Source: Candidatus Woesearchaeota archaeon (lineage in GTDB: Archaea > Nanobdellota > Nanobdellia > Woesearchaeales > GW2011-AR9). Taken from it: a stretch of 40,199 bases of DNA. The stretch covers positions 1 to 40,199 of the forward strand of contig JAGVZN010000024.1 of NCBI GenBank assembly GCA_018302605.1. The letters run 5' to 3'. How positions within the stretch are numbered: position 1 is the stretch's first letter; each line of letters starts with the position of its first letter. The notes beneath the pieces were generated by a model. It made no database searches. It saw only the letters and a list, made by a program, of their open reading frames with translations, and had not been told where the DNA came from. Shown piece by piece: positions 6,885 through 14,226 of this stretch. A program made the position numbers and the translations under genes.

Positions 6885-7892
6885 ATGATCATCGGAGTTA
6901 CGGGTTTAAATGGCGCGGGCAAAGATGCCGTCGCCGCGCTGCTGAAAGCGATGAACTTCTATCACGTTTCTTTCTCGGATCTCCTCCGAAAAGAATTAGA
7001 ACAACGAAAACAAAAAATTACGCGCGATGCCCTGATCAAGATCGGCAACGAACTCCGCGAGAAAGATGGGGCAGATGTTCTGGCCAGAAAAGCGTTGGAA
7101 ACTGTGAAAGATGGAGAGAATTATGTTTTTACTTCGATCCGTAATCCGCAAGAGGTACGCCTGCTCCAACATCGAAAAGATTTTCTCTTGATCAATGTCG
7201 TCGCGCCGGAAAAAATGCGTTTACAGCGGCTCACCGAAAGAAATCGTGAAAATGATCCAACAACGCTGGCAGAATTACGCAAAAAAGAGAACGAAGAAAA
7301 GAGCGGTAATCCGCATGCCCAGCAACTGCATACCGTCGCCAAAATGGCCAAAATAACACTTGTTAATGATCGCACGATTGAGAAATTGCAAGAGAAAATT
7401 GAGAGATTAGTGAGTGATTATCTCTACAAACTGCATGAAACCCGCCCCGATTGGGATCACTATTTCATGAACATTGCCGAGCAAGTTAAATTACGAGCAA
7501 CCTGCCTTTCGGCACGCAAAGGCGCGCTGATTGTCCGGGATAAAATGATCATCTCTACCGGCTACAATGGCACGCCAAAAGGAATCGGCCATTGCGTTGA
7601 TGGCGGCTGCCGGCGCTGCACGGCTCGTCATTTGGGGAAATTTAAATCCGGATCCTATCCCGAACCATGTACTTGCTGTCATTCTGAAGAGAATGCGATT
7701 GCCCAGGCAGCGTATAATGGTGTCTCCACCCGAGATTCGATCATTTATACAACGTTTACTCCTTGTGTCAATTGCGCCAAGATGATTATTAACGCTGGAA
7801 TTAAAGAAGTAGTCTGTAAAGTGGTGTATCCTGATGACGAAGGGACAAAGCTGTTGGAGAAAGCGGGAGTGAAGTTGCGGGTTTTGGGGTGA
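6885..7892 (+). CDS. Fusion of a P-loop (deoxynucleotide kinase-like) domain and dCMP deaminase
   Basis: 335 residues from ATG 6885. Residues 1 to about 175 form a nucleotide-kinase-like domain with P-loop GLNGAGKD, VSFSDLLRKEL and the FTSIRNPQEV strand. The rest is a zinc dCMP/cytidine deaminase: ARKGALIVRDKMIISTGYNGTPKG, then an extra Cys-rich insert (CVDGGCRRC...CTCCH), catalytic SEEN following the zinc ligand, and TPCVNCAKMI with the other two zinc ligands. It would convert dCMP to dUMP, feeding the ThyX-like enzyme and dTMP kinase encoded divergently. The architecture resembles yeast DCD1, whose N-terminal domain, as I remember it, has a broken P-loop; here it looks intact. Confidence 0.88.
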   Translation: MIIGVTGLNGAGKDAVAALLKAMNFYHVSFSDLLRKELEQRKQKITRDALIKIGNELREKDGADVLARKALETVKDGENYVFTSIRNPQEVRLLQHRKDFLLINVVAPEKMRLQRLTERNRENDPTTLAELRKKENEEKSGNPHAQQLHTVAKMAKITLVNDRTIEKLQEKIERLVSDYLYKLHETRPDWDHYFMNIAEQVKLRATCLSARKGALIVRDKMIISTGYNGTPKGIGHCVDGGCRRCTARHLGKFKSGSYPEPCTCCHSEENAIAQAAYNGVSTRDSIIYTTFTPCVNCAKMIINAGIKEVVCKVVYPDDEGTKLLEKAGVKLRVLG

Positions 7893-8099
7893 TTGAATTA
7901 GACGATTTATCTCTTTAGTCGAAATCTCTGAAGAGTGCAGTTCTTCAAAAGAAGCAAGTATTTTCTGTCTCCGTTTGAACGTGTTAGCATTTTTGGCATG
8001 AGCACACCAGCCTTCCATGAGATTATTCCGAACCACTTTTAATGGATATTCAAAAAGGTCCCACGAAATCCCCCCGACAACTTGAGTACAAAGAGAAGA
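7893..8099 (-). pseudogene. Possible truncated coding remnant
   Basis: On the reverse strand a frame is open from just after a TAA at 8100-8102 and runs into the antisense of the deaminase gene. The intergenic part reads VVGGISWDLFEYPLKVVRNNLMEGW and then HAKNANTFKRRQKILASFEEL, which looks protein-like. It has no convincing start, promoter or natural end, and lies 30 nt from repeat C1. Most likely a decayed gene fragment; a chance open frame cannot be excluded. Confidence 0.3.
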
Positions 8100-8132
8100 T
8101 TATCTTCGGATTGACTTTCAAACAATTAGTCT

Positions 8133-8280
8133 ACGTCATAAAAGTGCGGGAAAGCGTCTCACCTCGCTCTTAAGAGCGAGGCTTGAACAGAGACGCTTTC
8201 TAATCCCCGCACTTTGTGACATAAATAGGCTATTCATCCTCATCTTAAAAGAAGAGGCTTTCTGGTCTATTTAATGTAAT
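8133..8280. repeat. Nested palindromic repeat, family C, copy 1
   Basis: The first 99 bp are identical to 12511-12609. The sequence forms three nested stems: GTCATAAAAGTGCGGG with CCCCGCACTTTGTGAC, AAAGCGTCTC with GAGACGCTTT, and a perfect CCTCGCTCTTAAGAGCGAGG palindrome at the centre. A flanking ACATAAATAG...CTATTTAATGT pair follows. This copy has about 24 extra bases (ATTCATCC...) between the core and the CTATTTAATGTAAT tail compared with copy 2. It has no coding capacity. A MITE-like element, a structured RNA or a termination signal are all possible. Confidence 0.8.
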
Positions 8281-8283
8281 AAT

Positions 8284-8293
8284 CTTTAAAAAG
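8284..8293 (+). promoter_or_regulatory. TATA box of the transglutaminase-like lipoprotein gene
   Basis: CTTTAAAAAG centred about 26 nt before ATG 8315, immediately after repeat C1. A leaderless transcript is expected. Confidence 0.5.
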
Positions 8294-8314
8294 TCTGCCC
8301 ACATTTCTTTCTCG

Positions 8315-9052
8315 ATGAGAAGAGGAATAGTAACACTCTATGTCAGCCTTGGCCTGATCTTATCCGGCTGTCCCGACAAAGGAAATGACGAAAATAAAAG
8401 AGCCGAAATGTATGCTCACCTCGTCTGCGGAAATACCGCTTCCGACTTGGCCGTCGGCTTGCCGCCGGAACGCAATCTCTCAGAGGAAAGAGAAGATTCA
8501 AATATCTGTCTTGAGCCTTTGCCTCTTTCGGTACAGAAATATCTCGCTCACGTCAAAACGAATGGATTTGCCTATGCCCGCTGCAGTGAGCCGGAGTCCC
8601 ATTTTGACGCGTATCCTGGCGGGTATCTGGAAGCGACAAAACGAGGAGTGTGTGATGAATTTGCCCTCAATGCTGCACGCCATCTGCTCTTTGCCGATGA
8701 TCTTAGACATCTCGTCCTCGTCGGCTATGACGGCCTGCTCACAAAACCGCTAAAGAAATGTGATGGTAGTTTGACGATGATGGCCGGGCATGCAATCTTA
8801 GCATATCAAGTAGAGAATGGAACGTGGGGAAGCATTTGCAACGGACAAGCTGAAGAAGTGGACATGATGTCATTGAATGAATTGATCATGTCTTCCGCAG
8901 AAAAGCATGACTTTAGGGCATTGACCACAGTGGAAGCGATTCCGCGCACAGTTCTGGTGGAGAAAAGATCCTTTTTATTGGAACCAAGCGGTGGCAGCAT
9001 CTCTCAGGAATTAAAAGCTCTTTGGGGGCAGTATCCGTTTGCGGTGTATTGA
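8315..9052 (+). CDS. Predicted lipoprotein with a transglutaminase/cysteine-peptidase-like core
   Basis: 245 residues. The N-terminus MRRGIVTLYVSLGLILSGCPD is a signal peptide ending in a lipobox (LSGC), so the mature protein should be lipid-anchored outside the cell. The core has RGVCDEFALNAARHLL and, about 45 residues later, AGHAILAYQVENGTW. The Cys followed by a His in a strand is the arrangement of transglutaminase-like and related cysteine peptidase folds; an acidic third residue was not identified. The function may be peptide or cross-link cleavage at the cell surface. It has its own TATA box and is followed 5 nt after its stop by repeat A1. Confidence 0.6.
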   Translation: MRRGIVTLYVSLGLILSGCPDKGNDENKRAEMYAHLVCGNTASDLAVGLPPERNLSEEREDSNICLEPLPLSVQKYLAHVKTNGFAYARCSEPESHFDAYPGGYLEATKRGVCDEFALNAARHLLFADDLRHLVLVGYDGLLTKPLKKCDGSLTMMAGHAILAYQVENGTWGSICNGQAEEVDMMSLNELIMSSAEKHDFRALTTVEAIPRTVLVEKRSFLLEPSGGSISQELKALWGQYPFAVY

Positions 9053-9057
9053 TCTCT

Positions 9058-9213
9058 GTAGAAAAAGTCGTCCGCTTGGCCTAAAGATTGACCGTGAGAA
9101 GCGATTTCCAGGAACATGTGCGAAAACCAGCGACGAGAATAGCTCGTACGCAACCCTCAACACAACCGGTTTTCGCCACGGTCAATGGCTAGGAGGACTT
9201 TTTCTACAGAGCC
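9058..9213. repeat. MITE-like repeat, family A, copy 1
   Basis: 156 bp with imperfect terminal inverted repeats: GTAGAAAAAGTCGTCC at the left and GGACTTTTTCTACAGAGCC at the right, followed inward by ATTGACCGTG / CACGGTCAAT and GCGAAAACC / GGTTTTCGC stems. It is present again at 23474-23629 (inverted) and 28991-29147. It has no reading frame. It starts 5 nt after the lipoprotein stop codon. The outer GGCTCTG end resembles that of element D. Confidence 0.8.
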
Positions 9214-9274
9214 GGTGTATTGAGAAGTTGAATAATTGTATTTGGTTAGAGAACTATGCATAATCCATTGTCAA

Positions 9275-9398
9275 AGAAAACTGACCACCACTGGCCAATA
9301 GACCAGTAGCATGCTCGCCTGCGGGCTCGGGTCGGTTTTCTGACCCTGCTTTTTCCATCGAAGTTAACTTGTTGGTTCACCACCGGTGGAAAAAGCAG
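9275..9398. repeat. Two adjacent strong inverted repeats (structured intergenic region)
   Basis: Stem 1 pairs AGAAAACTGACC (9275-9286) with GGTCGGTTTTCT (9330-9341) and encloses a CTGG...CCAG hairpin. Stem 2 pairs CTGCTTTTTCCA (9346-9357) with TGGAAAAAGCAG (9387-9398) perfectly. It lies between the lipoprotein and the small gene at 9467. It may be one more palindromic element, a bidirectional terminator or an RNA. No second copy was seen in the window. Confidence 0.5.
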
Positions 9399-9466
9399 AT
9401 TTTAGGTGTAAAGTTCTCAAGAAGAGGTGGATCTGGCGCTATCACTCACTTTTTTGATTGTGCCTC

Positions 9467-9691
9467 TCAAATTGGAGTTGGTTGGATTCGACTACACTTC
9501 TCCCCCCTCATCTCTAAATATTGCTTAGCACTAAACGGATAAGACTTAGCACTTTGCAATTGAGAATTGATCAATACATTCTGCTGGCAACTCCAATCTT
9601 TATCTGAATGCGTTCGAACATAGTGTGCCCAGTATTCAACGAACAATAAACGGGATGTTCTATTATCTGCTGAACCAGTAAGTTTATCCAT
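9467..9691 (-). CDS. Small protein coupled to the nucleotidyltransferase (74 aa)
   Basis: Its ATG lies inside the last codons of the gene at 9684 (8-nt overlap), with AAGAAGGA just upstream, so translation is probably coupled. The sequence FVEYWAHYVRTHSDKDWSCQQNVLINSQLQSAK...AKQYLEMRGE looks like a compact helical soluble protein. I do not recognise the family. Pairing with a nucleotidyltransferase suggests a toxin-antitoxin-like or substrate-enzyme pair, which is inference. Confidence 0.55.
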   Translation of the reverse strand: MDKLTGSADNRTSRLLFVEYWAHYVRTHSDKDWSCQQNVLINSQLQSAKSYPFSAKQYLEMRGEKCSRIQPTPI

Positions 9692-10262
9692 ATTCCTTCT
9701 TAATCAGATCTTTATACTTTTTAATTGTATCGTAATCCAAATGATCTTTAAACAGTTCTTCAATATGTTTAGCATCTTCCAAATCTTTATCAGAGCCAAG
9801 ATAATATTTCTTAAATGCAACTTGGCGTTCCAATGAAGAGATTTTTATCGTTCCTTCGCTTGTTTCTACTTCAATGGCATCGGAGAATGTCGCCAAAGAT
9901 AAGATATTTTTAGCAATCTTTACTTCAAAATTAGGAATAGCTTCGCCGGATCTCGCGAAACGAATAGCTATCCCCTCACCAAGATAGCTATAAACTTCAT
10001 CATCGCTTTCAGCATTTAAGCACCAAAAACCGTCTTTCTGCAAATGATGATATAATCGTATAAATTGTTCTCTGTCAATCGGCTTGATAAAAACATCGAC
10101 ATCTTCCGTTGCTCGTGATCTGCCAAAAAGAATCGCAATATACCCACTAATGATAACATAATCAACATATTTCTCTAAAACTTTTAGAAATTTCAGAACA
10201 AAACGATCAAGATCATTCAGTTCTCGTTCGAGTTTGATAGTATGATCGTTTAGAAATCTCAT
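9684..10262 (-). CDS. Nucleotidyltransferase-fold protein (AbiEii/DUF6036-like)
   Basis: 192 residues. VIISGYIAILFGRSRATEDVDVFI contains the G-(x)n-R-x-T-x-D-(V/I)-D signature of pol-beta-fold nucleotidyltransferases related to AbiEii-type antitoxin/toxin proteins. A later strand (FEVKIAKNIL) and SSLERQVAFKKYYLGSDKDLEDAKHIEELF fit the helical C-terminal domain that these proteins share (K...D..D). Proteins of this kind modify tRNA or proteins by nucleotide transfer. The downstream 74-aa gene overlaps its 3' end. This is the second nucleotidyltransferase in the window, not close in sequence to the one at 3657. Confidence 0.7.
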   Translation of the reverse strand: MRFLNDHTIKLERELNDLDRFVLKFLKVLEKYVDYVIISGYIAILFGRSRATEDVDVFIKPIDREQFIRLYHHLQKDGFWCLNAESDDEVYSYLGEGIAIRFARSGEAIPNFEVKIAKNILSLATFSDAIEVETSEGTIKISSLERQVAFKKYYLGSDKDLEDAKHIEELFKDHLDYDTIKKYKDLIKKEYG

Positions 10263-10294
10263 TTAAAAATTAAAGAGCGCCCTTCTATTAAAAC

Positions 10295-10531
10295 CTATCG
10301 CACAACTTTCAACACTTTCTCCCGGCTCGTCATTCCGGACTTGATCTCCACAACCAACCCATACTCTTTCTTGAAAAATGTAATCAATTCCCGATTCGCT
10401 TTATTCTTTTCCGGCGGAGCTTTAAGATAGAGCTTCAGTTTCCCATTCTCTTCTTTTAGTTCTGTACGGCCGGAATGGGGGACGACTTTGATGGTGAGAA
10501 GATTACTGTGAATAAAAGAGGAAATGTCCAT
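10295..10531 (-). CDS. UPF0235/DUF167 (YggU-like) protein
   Basis: 78 residues: LTIKVVPHSGRTEL, then KLKLYLKAPPEKNKANRELITFFKKEYGL and IKSGMTSREKVLKV. This is the complete DUF167 pattern (PxA/S..., A.P..G.AN.el...l, G..SR.K). The family is widely conserved with no settled biochemical role. It has its own TATA box (10551-10560) and is divergent from tgt. Confidence 0.9.
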   Translation of the reverse strand: MDISSFIHSNLLTIKVVPHSGRTELKEENGKLKLYLKAPPEKNKANRELITFFKKEYGLVVEIKSGMTSREKVLKVVR

Positions 10532-10550
10532 AGAAGATCAATATTCCTCT

Positions 10551-10560
10551 TGTTTAAATA
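10551..10560 (-). promoter_or_regulatory. TATA box of the UPF0235 gene
   Basis: TATTTAAACA on the reverse strand, centred 25-26 nt before ATG 10531. It stands back to back with the tgt promoter, about 20 nt away. Confidence 0.5.
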
Positions 10561-10571
10561 ATCATAGCATA

Positions 10572-10581
10572 TTTTTTAAAA
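10572..10581 (+). promoter_or_regulatory. TATA box of the tgt gene
   Basis: TTTTTTAAAA centred about 26 nt before ATG 10603; a leaderless transcript is expected. Confidence 0.5.
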
Positions 10582-10602
10582 CACCAACCTTTTTACCATT
10601 CA

Positions 10603-11742
10603 ATGACTCATTTTACCATCACCCACCAGGACGGAAATGCCCGCATCGGCCAATTACAAACCGCCCACGGCATCATCGAAACGCCATTCTTCATGCCCGC
10701 TGCGACGAAAGCAACCGGAAAGATCATTACTACTGACGACTACAAAAATCTCGGGAAGGATACAACTACCAAAGCGCTCATTGCCAACGCCCTTATCTTA
10801 AGCCTCCGTCCTGGCATAAACATTATCGCCGAAGCCGGAGGATTACACAAGTTCATGAATTTTCCCGGCGTCATCTTCACCGACTGCGGCGGCTTCCAGA
10901 TGTCGCGCAGTATCTTTGACACCAAAAGCAAGAAAGGCATCCATTTCCGCAACCCTTATGACAATAGTAAAGTCATCCTTACCCCACAAAAGATCATGGA
11001 GATAGAACTCACTTTAGGCAGCGACGTGGCGATGATGCTCGACGATATGTCGGGCTGGGGCGCAACCAAAGAAGAAGCGATTCTTGCCATGGACAATACT
11101 CATCGCTGGGGTGAAGAAAGCCTGAACCACCATCGGCGTTTGAAACAGGATCATCAGCATAAAAACCAGCTTCTCTTTGGTATCATCCAGGGAAATTTCT
11201 ATCCCGATCTGCGTGAACAAAGCGCGAAATTCATCAATTCCCTTGATTTTGACGGCGTGGCTATCGGCGGCGTGGCCATCGGCGAGCCAAAAGAAGAGAT
11301 GTATCGGGCTGTTGATGCCGCTCTACCCCACATTACCAAAGACAAGCCGCGCTATGTCATGGGCGTCGGCAGTCCAGAGGAATTACTGGAGCTGATCAGC
11401 CGCGGCATCGACTGTTTTGATTCTGTCTATCCCTCGCAAGTTGCCCGCCATCACACTTTGTTCACCAGGGATGGCAAGATCAGTATCGACCGCAAGGAGT
11501 ATGCTCATGACTTCACCCCAATAGAACCAGACTGCCAATGCCACACTTGCCAGCATTATACTAAAGCGTACCTCCAGCATCTTTGTAAAGTCAGAGAGCC
11601 GATCGTCAAGAGGTTAAAATCGATCCATAATCTTTATTTCATCCAACAGCTGATGGAAAAAACGAAAGAAGCGATCAAAAGAACAGAATTTCGCCGATTC
11701 AAAGAGGAATTTCTCCAACAATGGAACAGCAAAAGACAATAA
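10603..11742 (+). CDS. tgt: tRNA-guanine transglycosylase, bacterial (queuine-type) length
   Basis: 379 residues. TGT enzymes swap a guanine in tRNA for a 7-deazaguanine. Family motifs include TDCGGFQMSRS (usual TDSGGFQ), GIIQGNFYPDLR, AIGGVAIGEPKEEMY, FDSVYPSQVARH with the candidate nucleophile aspartate, and the zinc site CQCHTCQHYTKAYLQHL. Archaeal ArcTGT acts at G15 and usually has C-terminal domains including PUA, giving more than 480 residues; this protein ends right after the zinc domain like bacterial Tgt, which acts at wobble G34. Substrate and tRNA position are therefore open. The last 22 nt overlap the next gene. Confidence 0.85.
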   Translation: MTHFTITHQDGNARIGQLQTAHGIIETPFFMPAATKATGKIITTDDYKNLGKDTTTKALIANALILSLRPGINIIAEAGGLHKFMNFPGVIFTDCGGFQMSRSIFDTKSKKGIHFRNPYDNSKVILTPQKIMEIELTLGSDVAMMLDDMSGWGATKEEAILAMDNTHRWGEESLNHHRRLKQDHQHKNQLLFGIIQGNFYPDLREQSAKFINSLDFDGVAIGGVAIGEPKEEMYRAVDAALPHITKDKPRYVMGVGSPEELLELISRGIDCFDSVYPSQVARHHTLFTRDGKISIDRKEYAHDFTPIEPDCQCHTCQHYTKAYLQHLCKVREPIVKRLKSIHNLYFIQQLMEKTKEAIKRTEFRRFKEEFLQQWNSKRQ

Positions 11743-12182
11743 AAAAGAGAGCGCTAAGTCTTTCTTTTGAACAGGGATTAGAGATGGTCGTTGATCGTAT
11801 TGCCGCGGCGCACAGTGGACAGACAGCTTCAAGACCTTACTTTGTGGCCGTACACGGCTGGCCCCATGCAGGAAAATCAACATTCTGCAGAAGAGGCAGA
11901 GATATTCTTTATCAGCGCGGCCTGCGCGGAGTCGTGGTCATGAATGAGGATAACAACCAGCCATTTTGGAGAGAGTATGCAGAAGATTTTCTCTTCATCG
12001 AAGACCAGCCCGGGATTATCGGTGTACAGAGATTTTGTGGGAAATATTATCAGCGCCATCCCGATAAGCATTTTCTGATTGTCGGAAATCTAAAGCAGTT
12101 GGACGTACTTTATAATCCAGCAGACAGTGAGTATGACGCAGTCATCTTTAACCCCGAAGCCCGCAAAAAACCTGGCTGGTAA
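11721..12182 (+). CDS. P-loop NTPase, small uridine-kinase-like
   Basis: 153 residues. A signature Walker A sits in VAVHGWPHAGKSTFCRRG, after a short helix, and resembles the first strand and helix of uridine kinase/phosphoribulokinase-type proteins. LRGVVVMNEDNNQPFWREY could hold the substrate-binding acidic residues. It is shorter than uridine kinase (about 210), so it lacks a full lid region. It starts inside the 3' end of tgt and is probably translationally coupled. The substrate is unknown. Confidence 0.65.
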   Translation: MEQQKTIKKRALSLSFEQGLEMVVDRIAAAHSGQTASRPYFVAVHGWPHAGKSTFCRRGRDILYQRGLRGVVVMNEDNNQPFWREYAEDFLFIEDQPGIIGVQRFCGKYYQRHPDKHFLIVGNLKQLDVLYNPADSEYDAVIFNPEARKKPGW

Positions 12183-12192
12183 AGGGGAGTTC

Positions 12193-12510
12193 TTAACGGA
12201 GAATAAGCTGTTTACGGTCATCTTCATCATTCAATTTCTCGCTCAGCGCACGGAACCCCAGAGCGCTGCGGAGGCAATAATCATCCAATACTTTTGCAGA
12301 AATATCGGGAAGAGATGAAAAATAAGCGGGACCAGGAGAAGACTCAAGGGAGTACATTAGATCGATACCGGCGTCGAACGAAGATTGGCTAAGCAAACCC
12401 CGTACAGTCAATGTTGCTGAATCTCGAACACGATGTTTTATGAGCACAGCCATTTCTGCGGCATCAGGCAGAAAGAACGGTTCGGCACCCAGTGCTACAG
12501 TAAAAGAACC
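12193..12510 (-). pseudogene. 5'-truncated reading frame ending at repeat C2
   Basis: The ORF track shows 12193-12453 with an internal ATG, but the same frame continues upstream as coding-like sequence (GSFTVALGAEPFFLPDAAEM) to the very edge of repeat C2, where a TGA inside the repeat closes it. This looks like a gene whose 5' part was lost when the repeat arrived, or by later deletion. The remaining 105 codons (LLSQSSFDAGIDLMYS, VLDDYCLRSALGF) belong to no family I recognise. Use of the internal ATG at 12453 remains possible. Confidence 0.45.
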
Positions 12511-12632
12511 ACGTCATAAAAGTGCGGGAAAGCGTCTCACCTCGCTCTTAAGAGCGAGGCTTGAACAGAGACGCTTTCTAATCCCCGCACTTTGTGACAT
12601 AAATAGGCTCTTTCTGGTCTATTTAATGTAAT
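12511..12632. repeat. Nested palindromic repeat, family C, copy 2
   Basis: Bases 12511-12609 are identical to 8133-8231, in the same orientation, including all three nested stems. The tail CTTTCTGGTCTATTTAATGTAAT follows directly, whereas copy 1 has an extra segment there. It lies 44 nt downstream of the rps7 stop codon, at the 3' end of the RNA polymerase operon, and abuts a truncated reverse-strand frame. Confidence 0.8.
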
Positions 12633-12676
12633 CTCTTTCCAGAGAAAATTCTTGATCCTGATTCATGGTTGTAACC

Positions 12677-13276
12677 CTACTTACTGCTGGCTGCCTGTCT
12701 TTCCAGATCCCGTTTCTTGGCAACGGCATTGCTTTTGGCGCTGACCTGATATGCACCAATTAATTCTTCAGCAAGCGCATCTTCAATCTTTATTTTCTTA
12801 TTGAACGATTTTGTATAAGCGCCTTGGGTCATGAAACGTAAAGCTAAATCGATTCGGCGCTGCGGGGCGATGTCAACTGCTTTGGGATAGCGCGCGCCGC
12901 CGTATTCGATGGCGATGACTTCCTCGCGGGGAGCGGCATTCTCGATCGCTTTCGTCAAAACGATCAGTGGATTCTGTTTCAGACGCTGTTCTGCTTTAAG
13001 AAGTGCTTTTTCCACGACGTGCAGCGCCCGCGTTTTCTTTCCGCCGTTATGACCGGAACTCATCACATGCTTCTTGCCTTTATGCCCGGAACCCATGATC
13101 TTTGCTGCCAAGCGCTCAACGATAAAAGTATAAGATTTATGAAAGCGGTTGCCCGCATAGCGCGCACCGGTCTTGGGAGCAATCCGTGGGCTAACGGTAA
13201 GATAGCGTGACAACCCGGGATCTTCTACTGTAACTCCTTCTGTTCCCCAACGATTAAAAAATTTGATTGTATTCAT
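12677..13276 (-). CDS. rps7: Ribosomal protein uS7
   Basis: 199 residues, the last recognised gene of the RNA polymerase/ribosomal operon. It binds the 3' major domain of 16S rRNA in the small-subunit head. Recognisable stretches are NPLIVLTKAIENAAPREEVIAIEYGGARYPKAVDIAPQRRIDLALRFM and the basic C-terminal tail. An insert of basic residues (KKHVMSSGHNGGKKTRAL) sits in the middle. Archaeal operons of this type often continue into EF-2 and EF-1A; here they are absent and repeat C2 follows. Confidence 0.93.
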   Translation of the reverse strand: MNTIKFFNRWGTEGVTVEDPGLSRYLTVSPRIAPKTGARYAGNRFHKSYTFIVERLAAKIMGSGHKGKKHVMSSGHNGGKKTRALHVVEKALLKAEQRLKQNPLIVLTKAIENAAPREEVIAIEYGGARYPKAVDIAPQRRIDLALRFMTQGAYTKSFNKKIKIEDALAEELIGAYQVSAKSNAVAKKRDLERQAASSK

Positions 13277-13317
13277 GTAGGCATTTGCTCTCTGTTTTTA
13301 TCTCTGTTTTTATCTTT

Positions 13318-13737
13318 CTATCTGCGTGCTTTCTCCAACTTGCCTCTCAATAAAGCATCAAGGCTTTGATCATTTACCCGAATGACCTGCCAACGGATAC
13401 AAGGCAGATCTCCTTTAGACCTTCCCATCTTTCCGCCGATCTGCTCAATGACTACCTCGTCGTGTTCATTGATTAACTTTTGAGCGCCGTCGCCAGGCAT
13501 GAATGCCGTGATCTGTTTCCCGTTCTTCACCAGCTGGACGCGGGCGCACTTGCGCATCCCGGAACAGGGCTGCTTTGCCTCGACCTGAATCTTTTCCAGG
13601 ACGATCGCTTTTGCTTGTGAAGAGCCTTCTAAAGGATCAACTTTAAAACGCAATTTTGAGCGTGAAACGAGCTTATACTTTGCCCGGCGTTTTTTTAGTT
13701 TTTTCGCCGTCCCTAATCCGTTTGATTTTTTTCCCAT
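13318..13737 (-). CDS. rps12: Ribosomal protein uS12
   Basis: 139 residues from ATG 13737 ([18 protein letters not shown]), the normal archaeal uS12 start; the ORF track extends 32 residues into the spacer. The decoding-site loop region is seen as [41 protein letters not shown]. It contributes to decoding accuracy at the A site. It lies between nusA and rps7 in the standard archaeal order. Confidence 0.93.
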   Translation of the reverse strand: MGKKSNGLGTAKKLKKRRAKYKLVSRSKLRFKVDPLEGSSQAKAIVLEKIQVEAKQPCSGMRKCARVQLVKNGKQITAFMPGDGAQKLINEHDEVVIEQIGGKMGRSKGDLPCIRWQVIRVNDQSLDALLRGKLEKARR

Positions 13738-13810
13738 GATTTTGGTATGACTCTCAATACATGCTTTTAATACATGCTTTTGGTTATCAATCTCTCTCCT
13801 CTTTCTACAC

Positions 13811-14224
13811 CTATTCCACCCGAACATCGACATTAAAGAAGCGTTTGACCGCCCGCTTAATGAGTTGAAGGTTCTTTCCCTCCCTCCCTATTAATAAACT
13901 TTTTGTTTTTTTATTGGTGTCTTTAAGCGTTACCACGCTTTCACCAGGGATAATTTCTTCCACCCGCAGTGGATAGACGACGTTGCGGACAAAGCTCACC
14001 AGATCATCAGCATGTTCGATCAATTTAACCCGCTTCCCGAATTCCTGCTCTGCCCGCCGGAGATGCACTGCCCCTTTGCCCAAAGCTTTGCCCATCTCCC
14101 CTTGAGCGACGACAAAGTAAAGGACCTCTTTATCCTGAAAACAGTCCACAACCCGGGCATTGGTCAACCGCTCAAATACCAGCGACAAGCCCAGCGTTTC
14201 CTGATCGAGGATGACTTTTCCCAA
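13811..14224 (-). CDS. nusA: Archaeal NusA-like transcription termination/antitermination factor
   Basis: 137 residues made of two KH-like RNA-binding domains, as in other archaeal NusA proteins, which lack the bacterial N-terminal and S1 domains. [29 protein letters not shown] and [28 protein letters not shown] are the two GxxG-type KH signatures. It begins 2 nt after the eL30 stop codon and precedes rps12, the conserved archaeal position. Confidence 0.92.
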   Translation of the reverse strand: MGKVILDQETLGLSLVFERLTNARVVDCFQDKEVLYFVVAQGEMGKALGKGAVHLRRAEQEFGKRVKLIEHADDLVSFVRNVVYPLRVEEIIPGESVVTLKDTNKKTKSLLIGREGKNLQLIKRAVKRFFNVDVRVE

Positions 14225-14226
14225 TG

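Noticed and set aside
7491-8036. 181-aa reverse ORF
   Set aside because: Most of it is antisense to the dCMP deaminase; only the part outside that gene looks coding-like and is listed as a remnant.
9039-9263. 74-aa forward ORF
   Set aside because: It consists mainly of repeat A1 sequence; the other copies of the repeat do not keep the frame.
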